Positions 1 through 9,572 of a DNA stretch of 64,000 nt are shown here, piece by piece. Both the position numbers and the translations under genes were made by a program. The stretch's first letter is position 1, and the number at the start of each line of letters is the position of its first letter. This DNA is from Macquaria australasica (lineage: Eukaryota; Chordata; Actinopteri; Centrarchiformes; Percichthyidae): the NCBI GenBank assembly GCA_005408345.1, contig SEMN01000160.1, positions 434,001-498,000 of the forward strand, in the 5' to 3' direction. The notes under the pieces were generated by a model. It did no database searches. It saw only the letters and a program-made list of their open reading frames with translations, and had not been told where the DNA came from.

Positions 1-204
1 TGTGTATTCAGGAAACTTGACTGAAGCAACATTTGTAAGATCTGATGTGCAGTACCAGAGGGGGAAAATTAAGTCTCCGCTAAAGTATGTGGTAGTAAGG
101 GTATGGGGAAAACACAGATGGGTGAACATCGTGAACTTCTATAATCCCTGTTTGCCAATTAACATCAGTGATTTGGAGGAGGTTATACAACAAATAGTAC
201 GGTG
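1..204 (+). pseudogene. LINE endonuclease-domain fragment, cut off by satellite
   Basis: An open frame enters from the left edge and runs to the start of the satellite. It reads like the middle of an apurinic-type endonuclease of a non-LTR retrotransposon: a beta-strand pair with WVNIVNFYNPC, similar to the NxYNPC/NLYNP core found in I-, Nimb- and RTE-like elements, followed by an acidic helix (DLEEVIQQI). Such endonucleases nick target DNA to prime reverse transcription. The catalytic residues upstream are outside the window and the reverse transcriptase downstream is absent. The frame ends just inside the tandem repeat, so the satellite either replaced the rest of the element or arose at its broken end. 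The clade is not certain. Confidence 0.45.
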
Positions 205-213
205 GCCCTGAGG

Positions 214-1327
214 GTCAAAACACAACGACATTACACAAAACACAACAACATTTCACAAAGCACATTAAACAAAACACAACATTACACAAAACACGACATT
301 TCACAAAACACAACATTACATAAAACACAACATTACACAAAACACGACATTTCACAAAGCACATTAAACAAAACGCAACATTACATAAAACACAACATTA
401 CACAAAACACAACATTTCACAAAGCACATTAAACAAAACACAACATTACACAAAACACAACATTACATAAAACACAACAACATTACATAAAACACGACAT
501 TTCACAAAACACGACGACATTTCACAAAACACATTACACAAAACATGACATTTCACAAAACACATTAACATTTCACAAAACACATTAAACAAAACACAAC
601 ATTACACAAAATACGACATTTCACAAAACACAACAACATTACATAAAACACGACATTTCACAAAACACGACGACATTTCACAAAACACATTACACAAAAC
701 ATGACATTTCACAAAACACATTAACATTTCACAAAACACATTAAACAAAACACAACATTACACAAAATACGACATTTCACAAAACACAACAACATTACAT
801 AAAACACGACATTTCACAAAACACGACGACATTTCACAAAACACATTACACAAAACATGACATTTCACAAAACACATTAACATTTCACAAAACACATTAA
901 ACAAAACACAACATTACACAAAATACGACATTTCACAAAACACAACATTACACAAAACACAACAACATTTCACAAAACACAACAACATTACATAAAACAC
1001 AACAACATTACACAAAACACGACATTTCACAAAACACAACATTACATAAAACACAACAACATTACATAAAACACGACATTTCACAAAACACGACGACATT
1101 TCATAAAACACATTACACAAAACACAACATTACACAAAATACGACATTTCACAAAACACAACAACATTACATAAAACACAACAACATTACATAAAACACA
1201 ACATTAAACAAAACACAACATTTCACAAAACACGACGACATTTCACAAAACACATTAAACAAAACACAACATTACACAAAACACGACATTACACAAAACA
1301 CAACATTACACAAAACACGACAGCATT
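214..1327. repeat. Minisatellite, 17-bp monomer with a 156-bp higher-order unit
   Basis: About 1.1 kb built from variants of a 17-bp monomer, roughly ACAAAACACRACATTWC, with 3-bp (AAC/GAC) insertions and shortened units. From 475 a 156-bp block of about nine monomers repeats almost unchanged three times (475-630, 631-786, 787-942), seen from the spacing of CAACAACATT at 475, 631 and 787. Flanking monomers are more irregular. One strand is nearly devoid of G. Open frames across it on both strands are by-products of the periodicity. The array abuts a LINE endonuclease fragment on the left and ordinary sequence on the right. Confidence 0.95.
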
Positions 1328-1753
1328 GTCTTTTTTTTATGTCGGCATTGGCCTCACAGGTTCAGGGCTGATTTAAAACTGTAGATGGCGTGTCGAGCCA
1401 TTTTCAACCCTTGAAATGCCAATTTTTATAAATTTGGTAAGAAATGTTAATATTAACACCAGCATTGACAGTACAGTCATTATTTAGTTTACAGCTCAAA
1501 AAACATGTTTAAGTGTGCACTACCTCTTTAAGTATCACGTGTTCAGGGGAGGTTTGATTTAGCTTTGGTTTTGAGTCTTTCAGCATTATTGAAGTTTTAA
1601 GCATTGCTTTGTTGCTTATGCTATTGGTAGAATAAAGCCAGTCCATCAGGAAATATTTAGTCAAAAAGCAAACATACATAATCCACCACTCATAACCTTT
1701 CTACCTCTTTCTGTTAAGATAAACTTTGCAGTGCTGGGGATTTCTCTGCACAG
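1328..1753. other. Non-coding stretch, nothing recognised
   Basis: AT-rich sequence between the satellite and the first integrase-like exon. It ends in a pyrimidine-rich tract with TTTCTCTGCACAG just before 1754, which would serve as a splice acceptor on the plus strand. No other feature is seen. Confidence 0.5.
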
Positions 1754-1957
1754 CTGGTCCACCACTGTCCCAAAGTCAAGGACGGTGGTGGTTATGAACT
1801 GCTTTACACTGTTGGACCAACTAGAAGCAAGATGCTTGAGGTGGTGCCCTGCCCAAAAAATGGGTATTCACCCATGTTCCTTCGCAGTGCAGAAGCTGGA
1901 ATTGGCAATTCCACTATCTACATTAGACCTTTGCAGAAAGATCTAAGTCTAGAACCA
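1754..1957 (+). pseudogene. Possible 5' exon of a multicopy fish gene (YIRPLQKDL motif)
   Basis: Exactly 68 codons are open between a good acceptor (TTTCTCTGCACAG) and a good donor (CCA|GTGAGTA). The peptide contains KDGGGYELLYTVG near the start, KNGYSPMFLR in the middle and STIYIRPLQKDL near the end. GG[FY]ELL followed by YIRPxQxDL is a pattern I associate with multicopy uncharacterised fish proteins, including ones annotated as G2/M-phase E3 ligase-like; no catalytic domain is visible here. It lies in the same orientation 0.8 kb upstream of the integrase-like exon at 2775, with a phase-0 boundary, so the two could belong to one gene, but that link is inference. No stop or frameshift interrupts it. 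Confidence 0.45.
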
Positions 1958-2774
1958 GTGAGTATACTCTATTGCCTACCACACCACACTCTTAAAACCA
2001 CACAGTTTGTTTTACTATAAATTCTATGATCATTCAAGTTTATTTTCCTGTTGATTAATGAAATCTTGATCAGCTGATTTTTAGAAACAAGGAGCTCTGT
2101 ACTTGCTAAAATGTTGTTAGGGTAGGGTACCTATTAAAGGTTCTTTATACGATATTCGTTGCCACTAGATGTCGTACTAGAGCACTCGCATCTCAGACCA
2201 AAACAAATCGGCACGTTGTCCACACCTCCCCCTAACCAGAAACAGCCGTTATATTGCTCACCTCAAAGCCACCAGACTCCATTGTCAATACCAATTTTAC
2301 CCCACACATCATAAAACACACTTCAAATTCAACAGAAACAAAATAAAACTTCTAGTGCAATGTCTCCTTTTATCACCACTTCCATAACAGTTTTTTTTTT
2401 CTTTTTCAAAATGTCTACTACAGTGTCCAAACATAGAACAGTGATCAACCACTTATATGGATCAAAAAGGCTGGGACAGAATTATTGCTACACAAATGCT
2501 GTTTAATAATTCACTTACAGTAATCAAGTAGTCCACTTACAGTGCTCATTTTGGGACACAGACACGTGATCACTATAAGTGGTATCCACTGTAGCTTACA
2601 ATATAAGCTGCGCCTGCCTGCAAACAAATAACTGTCTGCCATACACAAACGTGCAGGCTATAAGTACATTGGTGCAAATAAGGAGTGTTAGTTTGCATCT
2701 ATGACACTGTGTCCTTGTCATAAATTACTCCACAAAGAGCAATGATGGGCAACTAACAGCTTTTCTTTCAATAG
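1958..2774. other. Presumed intron of the integrase-like locus
   Basis: AT-rich sequence with no open frame of note. It begins with the donor GTGAGTA and ends with the acceptor TTTCTTTCAATAG. Whether it is truly an intron depends on the exons on either side belonging to the same gene. Confidence 0.35.
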
Positions 2775-3036
2775 AATCAAAAGGCTGTGGTGAGATGTTT
2801 ACATCTGCGTGCTGGATATTTTTCACTCCATCTACTCATGTTTGGAAAGCATGGGTTTGCTCCATCCAGACAATGAGCTCCATGTGTATGCTCTCCACTG
2901 GGTCTTCATACCTGTGATCCAGTCCCATCTTGACTTCTTTGTCCAGGGATGGAACAACCACAGCATCCGAACACCCAGGAATATGTCTCCACAGCCAATG
3001 TGGCATGTGTTCAGGAACAATGAAGATCTCATGCAG
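2775..3036 (+). pseudogene. Integrase-core (rve-like) exon, decayed
   Basis: Reading from the acceptor at 2774 the peptide is IKRLW-stop-DVY, then an integrase-like C-terminal half with LHPDNELHVYALHWVFIP and GWNNHSIRTPRNMSPQPMW. The WNNHxxRT...SPxxxW pattern and the (R)IxRLWRDV start match a multi-exon fish family with a retroviral-type DDE integrase core. In that family the glutamate of RIERLWRDV is, as I recall it, the third catalytic acid; here that position is Lys. The only stop is TGA at 2791-2793 where Arg is expected, as from CGA to TGA decay. The exon closes at a CAG|GTAGTG donor in phase 0, matching the acceptor phase of the next exon. Probably a domesticated or transposon-derived gene copy that is now dead. 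Confidence 0.6.
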
Positions 3037-3489
3037 GTAGTGATAATTTTAAATAAGGAAGCAAAAAAAAAAAAAGCTCTTACATAAAACATAAATAATA
3101 ATTCACTTATAACTGTACTATTGATGAGTTTACAATAATGTCTTCCAGTGACAACAGAAAATTCACAGTTCAGCAGTACACTAAATTATGTCACTACAGA
3201 GAAAAATGTGTAATGTGGACTAGTGTAGTGTATACTCAGATTGTACAATTATTTTGTCTGCAGACTAACCTTGACATTCCTGAATAATTTTTTTCGTGCC
3301 AGGTTTGGCCCCTTTCATTGATTATAGTGAAAGTGTTTGGTCGTAGCAGCTACTCTGCAAAAGGACTAGATACCTTGTGTGTTCACTGTAGCCAAGGGGT
3401 TAAGACTACTGTTTCTGTGTTCCAGTGGGCATAGTTTGGTATGGGTCAGGACCAATTAAGTTGGTATTTATTTTCATACATAGGAAGGT

Positions 3490-3985
3490 ACCAATAGTAG
3501 TAATAATAATAATAATAATAACTTTATTTATACAGCACCTTTAAAAACAGAGTTTACAAAGTGCTTCGACAGACAAGCATACACAGAAAGCAATAGAACA
3601 ACAGAAAGCAGAAAAGACGATGAAAAAGACAACATCACATAAAAGCAAGTCTATAAAAATAGGTTTTAAAAATTGATTTAAAAGAAGTTACTGATTCTGC
3701 AAGCCTCATCTCCTCGGGCAGGTCGTTCCAAAGCCGAGGGGCCCTGAAAGCAAAAGCACGGTCACCTTTAGATTTAAGCCTCGTCTTTGGAACGGCCAGA
3801 AGGGCCCCACCCGAGGATCTAAGGCTGCGAGCTGGCTCATATGGGGTCAACATTTCTGCTATATAGCTTGGGGCCAGACCCAGATGTGCTTTAAAAATGA
3901 TCAGTAAAATCTTAAAATCAATTCTAAATTGAACGCGGAGCCAATGGAGAGAAGCCAGGATTGTCGTCTGTCAAAACCAGTAAGC
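3490..3985 (-). mobile_element. 5'-truncated LINE 3' end (L2/CR1 group)
   Basis: Read on the minus strand, an open frame gives the C-terminal end of a LINE reverse transcriptase: ILASLHWLRVQFRIDFKILL, then GLAPSYIAEMLTPYEP, RAFAFRAPRLWNDLPEE and a final SFKSIFKTYFYRLAF. LHWLPVxxRIxFKILL...APxLWNxLP is the standard end of L2/Rex1-type proteins. It is followed by a 3' UTR with a GCACTTTGTAAAC-like stretch and a (TTA)n tail at 3501-3523. The element is cut off at its 5' end at about 3985. It sits inside the presumed intron of the integrase-like gene. A related short piece lies at 40087-40245. Confidence 0.8.
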
Positions 3986-4064
3986 AGCCTATGATAGAGA
4001 CTGAAATAGTCGGCCAATGGCAGACTTATCCCCACAGTCTACATCTGGTGAGTCAGACAACTGT

Positions 4065-4195
4065 AGTTTTGTTCTTGACTTGTCTTGAAATAATATTTCA
4101 GAAATGCAGTCAATTCTGAGACGAGACTGAGATCTTCAAAATGTGGTCTCGAAATTGGTCTTGGTGATCTGGAGTACTACAACACTAGATCCGGT
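4065..4195 (-). repeat. Fragment of a dispersed repeat with CTCGAGACC-type motifs
   Basis: Contains GAGACGAGACTGAGATCTTC and GGTCTCGAAATTGGTCTTGG, close to repeats I recall as common in fish genomes whose ends carry paired CTCGAGACC/GGTCTTG words. No ends or duplications can be delimited, so the class is open. Confidence 0.3.
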
Positions 4196-4439
4196 TGTTC
4201 TGAAAAAGACACACCTTTGCTGGAACATCTGCAATCTCAGTAACAAAGTCAACAATAATAATTATTTCCCTGTTGTATAACTATTCATTTAGAGAATGTC
4301 CCTGTAGTTGAGTGAATCTTATGTTGTCACTGGAATGCATTGTTGTAACTTGTAAGCTTCCACTTACACTCTGATTCTTGCCTGTTTTTATTTGGCGTTT
4401 ATACTGTGTACTTTAAATAGTTATTTTTCTCATGAACAG

Positions 4440-4652
4440 GTCAGTGAAGAATATGGGATTGACTGAAGTGGACCAAGTGAAGCAGGGACGGGCACTCATT
4501 TTCACGTTCCAGAGATTGAGCTTCCAATGCAGCTTACTGAAGCAGACCTTGCCCTTCTACCTCCAACAAGCACTGAACAATGTGATTATGGTGTTAGACT
4601 TTATTGTGAAACTGTGGATGTACTGTCCAGATCATTGCAAGCACTGGACTAA
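4440..4652 (+). pseudogene. Last coding exon of the integrase-like gene, one in-frame TGA
   Basis: From a CATGAACAG acceptor, phase 0, the frame reads VSEEYGID, a TGA at 4464-4466, then SGPSEAGTGTHFHVPEIELP, LTEADLALLPP and YGVRLYCETVDVLSRSLQAL before a natural TAA at 4650-4652. This matches the C-terminal tail I recall for the fish integrase-core family: EYGIDWxGP, a VPEI segment, an LTEexLxxL helix and a final YGIxLYxxTLxxL helix. The TGA replaces the expected Trp (TGG to TGA). Apart from that codon the exon is open with no frameshift. Together with the TGA in the previous exon it marks the locus as an inactive but not very old copy. Confidence 0.55.
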
Positions 4653-5853
4653 ACTAGCTAACTGTATATAAAGTAAAAAAAAAAATAGACCTTTATAGAG
4701 CAAGTTTTAACATTTGAATGGTTTCTGTAGCTTGTCCATGGCCCCTAGTAAGTTCCTGTGACCGTCTGGGGCTTTTATTTTGAAAATCTGGTTTCCACCA
4801 GAGCACCCATTGTGAGGTCCTGCTACCTTTGTGGGGTTTATTTGTGTGTTTGTGTGTGAGATAGAGGTAGGTTTGAATTTATTAATAGTTAAAAAGGACT
4901 CAACTGCCAAAAATAGCTGAACATCAATCCACCAATTAGAACAGAGGAACAAACTGATGGAGGTTTAATCAGCTAATCAGCTGAAAGGAGTTTCAGAGCC
5001 AAAATATCATTACAGTCAATGACACAGTTGGTGGTTTGAGGCAGACAGTTGAAAAACTGTATTGTCCTATGGCTTAGATAGTTAAATGATCTGAACCAGG
5101 ACAAGTTTGTCTACTAGATGATGTGGAAATTGTCTATGAGAAGTGAAAGTTGTGGAAGTTACAAGGATAAAGTACAAAAACTTTGAGGCAAAAGATCAGT
5201 GGGTGACATCACAGGTCATGTGACACACAAATACAAATACGCAATACACACCCATTAGAAAAAAAAGTTTAGGTCGGGACTCATAGTGAGATGAAAGCGG
5301 TGTCTCCATCTTCTTGCGTTATTATATATAAATTGTATCTGATAGAGTTGGAGGTGAGGTTTGTGTTGTCTGGAAGACTGGGGTATGATACCTGGTAGGG
5401 AACCTTCAGTTGCTGCGATAGTTTACACCTATTTTAACATTTTATTATCCTAAAATTAGAAGTGTAATGAAAAAACAGGATTGTTTTGCCTATTTCCACT
5501 TTTATTTGAATACAAATAATTTTGCTGCCTCAAAACAGTTTCTGATTACAGCAGAACAAATGACTAACTCTACATAATCATAAATTAATTACTGTAATAG
5601 TAGTTAATAAAAACCTGCGGCTGTGAGTTGGCAGTCAAATGGGCCGTCATATCTTTCTAATTTCAGCAGCAGATCTTAGAAGCAAATAACATAGCACAAC
5701 AAATGTGTACTGTTACTGTATGTGAATTCTGTGCTAGCGAACTTCTGAGGGACTTGCTTGGACTTGCTTGAAACCATGGATGCATTTTTACAAATGGCAA
5801 CAACAACTAACAATGAAGATAATGTTCCGAAGAGTAAAGTAGTATTAATCTCC
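4653..5853. other. No gene; unclassified sequence
   Basis: About 1.2 kb downstream of the integrase-like locus. There is an A-tract just after the TAA (4675-4685). Nothing else here shows coding bias, terminal repeats or a recognisable family. Confidence 0.5.
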
Positions 5854-6032
5854 AAAAAAAAGGACATTTTTGCCTTTATTTGATAGTGATAGCCGAAGAG
5901 ATACAGGAAATGCGGTAGAGAGAGAGGGGATGACATGCAGCAAAGGGCCCGGGTTGGAATTGAACCCTGACTGCTGCAGTAAGGACTCAGCCTTAATGAT
6001 ACGTGGTCTTCCAGGTGATCTACTGGGGCGGG
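5854..6032 (-). mobile_element. tRNA-derived SINE
   Basis: On the minus strand the element starts with a tRNA-like head: an A-box-like TAGATCACCTGG (6011-6022) and a perfect B box GGTTCAATTCC (5956-5966), about 45 bp apart as expected for an internal RNA polymerase III promoter. The body contains CCGGGCCCTTTGCTGC and a CATTTCCTGT segment, ending in AATAAAGGCAAAAATGTCC and a short T-rich tail. The body matches my memory of a teleost SINE found in many percomorph introns. The A box has one departure from consensus, so this copy is probably inactive. Confidence 0.75.
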
Positions 6033-6094
6033 GAGCTTTTCAGTGTTATGTATCAAATTGTATTTAATATTGTAAATGTAAAAAATTAAATAGT

Positions 6095-6340
6095 GCAAAT
6101 TAGTCTGGAACCTCTCAGTTCATTTTCGATTTCCAAGAGGCGTTATCAACAGGCGCAGACCAAAATGCCTCTGGATGCAATTGGATACATCTACAACCAA
6201 TCAGAGCAATGAAACGTGTAACCAATTAATCAATATGTCTGTGAGTGTTGCCGTTTTTGAATATACCGTCCAGTTTGTTTAATACTGACGCAATAGTGGA
6301 TTCAACAGAACGTTCCATCTTGGTTGTTTACAAAAATACC
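6095..6340. repeat. Probable dispersed repeat fragment
   Basis: Includes AGTCTGGAACCTCTCAG, TTTCCAAGAGGCGTTATC and CCAATCAGAGCAATGAAACG, phrases I recall from a common teleost non-autonomous element. Terminal repeats and target duplication are not visible, so limits are approximate. Confidence 0.3.
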
Positions 6341-6743
6341 TCAACAGTACAGTCATTGTATCAAACCATACAGACGCTCAAGGGTAGCCAACCTTGTGCG
6401 TCTGTATAAGACAGAGAGGGGCATGACAAAGTGTCTGTATTTGATGACCTGGGAATGAGAACGGGTTGTCAATATCTGTTCGCCAATTTGTCTTAATCTC
6501 TTGAAAGTATTTTTTTTATTATTCCTTAATACATCTTTGTGTAGGCTATTCCATGTGTGTGAGAGAGTATACTGCTCCTTCCTCACCTCTCAGCTAGGTG
6601 AAAAGTTTAAAAGATAACCCACTAATGTAGTCAAAGAAAATTAACTTTTAGTATTTTCATATAGACTACATGTTTTTTTTATTCAAAATGATATTCAACC
6701 TCTAACCTGTCTTGCTAACTATGCATGACTAATTAATTGATTT

Positions 6744-7248
6744 TTTTAGCAACTTGGGGGCAGCAGAACAAGCTATAAACACGACACATTTTTACATGCC
6801 ATTCTATTACTGTAACACTTCCAGCAGACACAGAGAAACATTAGCATTCATTTGGAGTTGTGTTCCTGACCACCTAATGAATGAAAGCCCAATATTCACT
6901 CTCCTCTCTGAGAAAACTCTCTGGCTCTTTAGCTGCTAAATGTTCCACTATGTTCACCAGCTAGTCTCTAACTGTGCCTGTCTGCTGTTTGGTGCTGGGC
7001 AGGTCTTGTGCAGTGGCTTTGTCATTATTTTTCACTGAAAACATTTTTATGAGAGCGATGAGAGTGAACCAAAACAGTAAAGTTGGGGGCCCTAAATCCA
7101 AAACAATGAGCTGCAAGATGCTAAAAATCTCTGTAGAGCAGAGGGGTACTGCAGAGTTGGGTGATAAGTGGGTTCATCATTACACCTTTCACATTACACA
7201 TCATTATTTGACCCATTATTAATATAAAATATTGATTAGTGCAGCTTT
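6744..7248 (+). repeat. Dispersed repeat family R1, long copy
   Basis: First of at least seven copies of one family in the window. Shared words in this orientation: CATTCATTTGGAGTTGTGTT, GGCTCTTTAGCTGCTAAATG, ATGTTCACCAGCTAGTC, CTGTTTGGTGCTGG and AACAATGAGCTG, ending in a TGCAGCTTTAA-like terminus. Other copies are at 13808-14255 (+), 39845-40435 (+), 20440-20560 (-), 27640-27962 (-), 32880-33122 (-) and 33480-34208 (-). Outer ends resemble TAAAGCTGCAATTA, so a MITE is likely. Short open frames inside are not genes. Confidence 0.7.
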
Positions 7249-9254
7249 AATACGAATATAATGAAACTAAAAAGATTAAAACCCTGCTAACATCCCCAAG
7301 AGGCTGTTGTTCACTACATACCATTCTGTAGTGGATTGACTGATGAACACACTCAAAATGTTTCCTGTTATATTATTAATAGTAAGGCTTGTAGTTTGTC
7401 TTGATGGTGGCACTAGCTCATGGAAGGTCCAAAAATCATCCTCTGAAAGTATGATCTGTAAATTTAACAGCAAAAATTGAAAATTAGGTTTTTGCCTTAA
7501 GGAAAGAAGATGTGTAATTTTTTCACCTACATGTACTGCCTAGTTTATTGTTTCATCATGATGCCACAAATCTCTGGTTATCAACAGCTTCAGATTGAAA
7601 ATATGTTGATCAACATCTGCCTTTAAAAAGCCATATCTGTGAATTTCCTCTGGGTCCTCTAATCGTTCCTTTTCCATTTTGATCGTTGACAGAGGATGTT
7701 CACTTGACCACATGCCTCTATTTGATTTTCAAATGCGGGCTAAAACTGCATCAGTCAGCTCTATTGTATTGGGTGAGAAAAGTTCAGCTTCCACAAAGTC
7801 GATGTGACAGCTTGAGATTTTCCAACAGCTGAGTCATGTTTTAATGGTCCTACTCGCCCTTTATTGTCATCTGCTCGGGCCTTTTTTCTCTCTGCTGCTG
7901 CTCATTTGAGAGGCTGATTGGTGGGAGATAATGAGGGCTAATGGTCTGTCTGAACGACTGAGTGATGTGGGAACACACAACATAGTGCCGTCTGTCTGGA
8001 TGGTTTCGCATTTCCACAGAGCTACAAATGTCTGTCATTTTAAAGAACACTGTAATTAATGACTAGAGATTATCTAGAAAACAATTTTAACTAAAGAACA
8101 GATTAAATATAAAATATGTTTGATAATAGAAAGTTTGCTGCTCTTACAGAGGAATGTGACTCTCCCCTAGAAAGTCTGAAGACAGATGTTTATGGTCATA
8201 CTACAATAGTGCTTATGCAAGGCTAATTGGACCTCTAAGCTACTCCCTATAGACAAGTAATAGTTTACTGATTTTCACATCTATAAAATGCATGGATACT
8301 ACTACTTATTTCCTTTCATCGTTAGAATTTTTAAGGCACTATAGTGCATAAAACGTACACTTGGAATTCGGACATTCAAATGGCAGAGTAGAGAGTGAAG
8401 GATCCTCACCACCTCAACGGACTGCTCCAGCTGTTGTCACCTCTGCAGTCACACAGCCAAAACAGAGTTTCTTTCTTTTATTGCCATTTTTCATTTCACT
8501 GCACATCCTACATGTGCATTGTGACAAATAAAGTTCTTGAATCTTTAACATAATACAACCAGTTTAGCCTCCATGATGTCATAAGTTGTTCTCCACAGTT
8601 ATCCCTCCAGGTGCCCTTGAAAAAACTTGCATTTTGCTGTTTAGTGCTGCTGCTCATTGTTCCAAACTGCAACTGACAGGACTTGGTCATACTGCATGAT
8701 CTGATTTCATTAACTAAGCAAAATTCATTTTTAACGCCTGCTTCTTCCTATACAGTCAGTCTCTGGCAGTCAGAGAAGCACCCATTGCAGGGCAAAGTTC
8801 AGAATAATTCATTTCATATAAGCTGATTTTCCCTGCATGGATGACAGGTTAAAGAAAAAGCTAACTTAAAGTGTCTTAGTAACGCGTAACGTAGACCCAG
8901 TTAATTACTCAATTCCATTTGCAGAGCTACAGTAAGCATCTGTTTTTCTGAAAGATAAATATCAGACAATCTTTGAATAACACTTACAACTGTTTGAAAA
9001 TTTCCTGAATTCATTAAGACTCCTCTAACCATTTTGAAAAAAATAATAAATAAAATCCATCCACTACACAATAAAACATATTTTTAACCTGGTTTCCAAG
9101 TTGTGACTCTGATTTTCCTACCCAGGTAGCTGAAAATGATGCATATCCTTGCTCGTTTTGTACAACACAAGAAAAATATGAACAAGTTATTGTTTTTGAA
9201 AATATAGAATAATGGAAAGTAATATTTATATAGACAAAAACAGTATAACTGACA
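7249..9254. other. No gene; mostly unclassified, one LINE-like tail
   Basis: Two kilobases without coding signal. At 8464-8550 the sequence TTATTGCCATTTTTCATTTC followed by TGTGACAAATAAAGTTCTTG resembles the 3' tail of a fish LINE on the plus strand. The rest is AT-rich and shows no repeat structure that I can recognise. Confidence 0.4.
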
Positions 9255-9467
9255 ATAAAACATTTTAATTTTGAGGTTCAAAGGTCATTCTAGACCTTGG
9301 AAACAACTGTAGAGTAAACAACCACACCACAAAGTCCATTTAGTAGCTGTTCTGGAGCTTTTATTTATATCACATGATCTTCACCTGCAAATGGACTTTG
9401 CCCAGTTGTCATGGAATTATAGATGTTCAAATTTCCATTTTGTCTGAACACTTTAAGCTAAATAAAG
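9255..9467. repeat. Dispersed repeat R2 (copy 1)
   Basis: Shares a run of words with 41525-41745: CCTTGGAAACA, AGTAGCTGTTCTGGAGCTTT, ATCACATGATCTTC, GGACTTTGCCCAG and AAATTTCCATTTT. A weaker version occurs at 61650-61760 in the smarca2 intron (TTTCTGGAGCTTTTAATCAG). No ends are defined. It is interrupted on the right at 9468 by a LINE-derived block. Confidence 0.6.
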
Positions 9468-9572
9468 TTAGTCCCTGGTTTGACTGTGAGCTTGCAGTGC
9501 TCCTTCAACAAAAAAACGCTGCCTGGCCTAAGGCACGGTTATCTAGATCCCCAGCAGACTGCCTGGCGTTTA
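9468..9572 (+). mobile_element. 105-bp LINE coding fragment, near-identical to 13029-13133
   Basis: Encodes SPWFDCELAVLLQQKNAAWP and KARLSRSPADCLAF, the linker between endonuclease and reverse transcriptase of the LINE present at 11400-13200 on the opposite strand. Compared base by base with the reverse complement of 13029-13133 there is one difference in 105 (C against T in GGCACGG/GGCATGG), and similarity stops at the same point on both sides. The surrounding R2 repeat and TTAATTAATTATTAAAAAGG sequence are unrelated to the LINE. Confidence 0.85.

Larger units (their letters stand above)
3037..4439. other. Presumed intron with a LINE insertion
   Basis: Lies between two phase-compatible splice sites (CAG|GTAGTG and CATGAACAG|GTC). 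It holds a minus-strand LINE fragment (3490-3985) and a fragment of a dispersed repeat (about 4065-4195). The remainder is AT-rich and shows no coding signal. Confidence 0.5.

Noticed and set aside
202..1120. Open frames across the satellite on both strands
   Set aside because: They are periodic translations of the 17-bp monomer with no independent coding evidence.
214..1327. CRISPR-like direct repeats
   Set aside because: Units are contiguous with no unique spacers, and the DNA is vertebrate.
2791..4466. Selenocysteine recoding of the two TGA codons in the integrase-like gene
   Set aside because: The replaced residues are Arg and Trp by family comparison and no SECIS-like structure was seen; ordinary CpG and TGG decay explains both.
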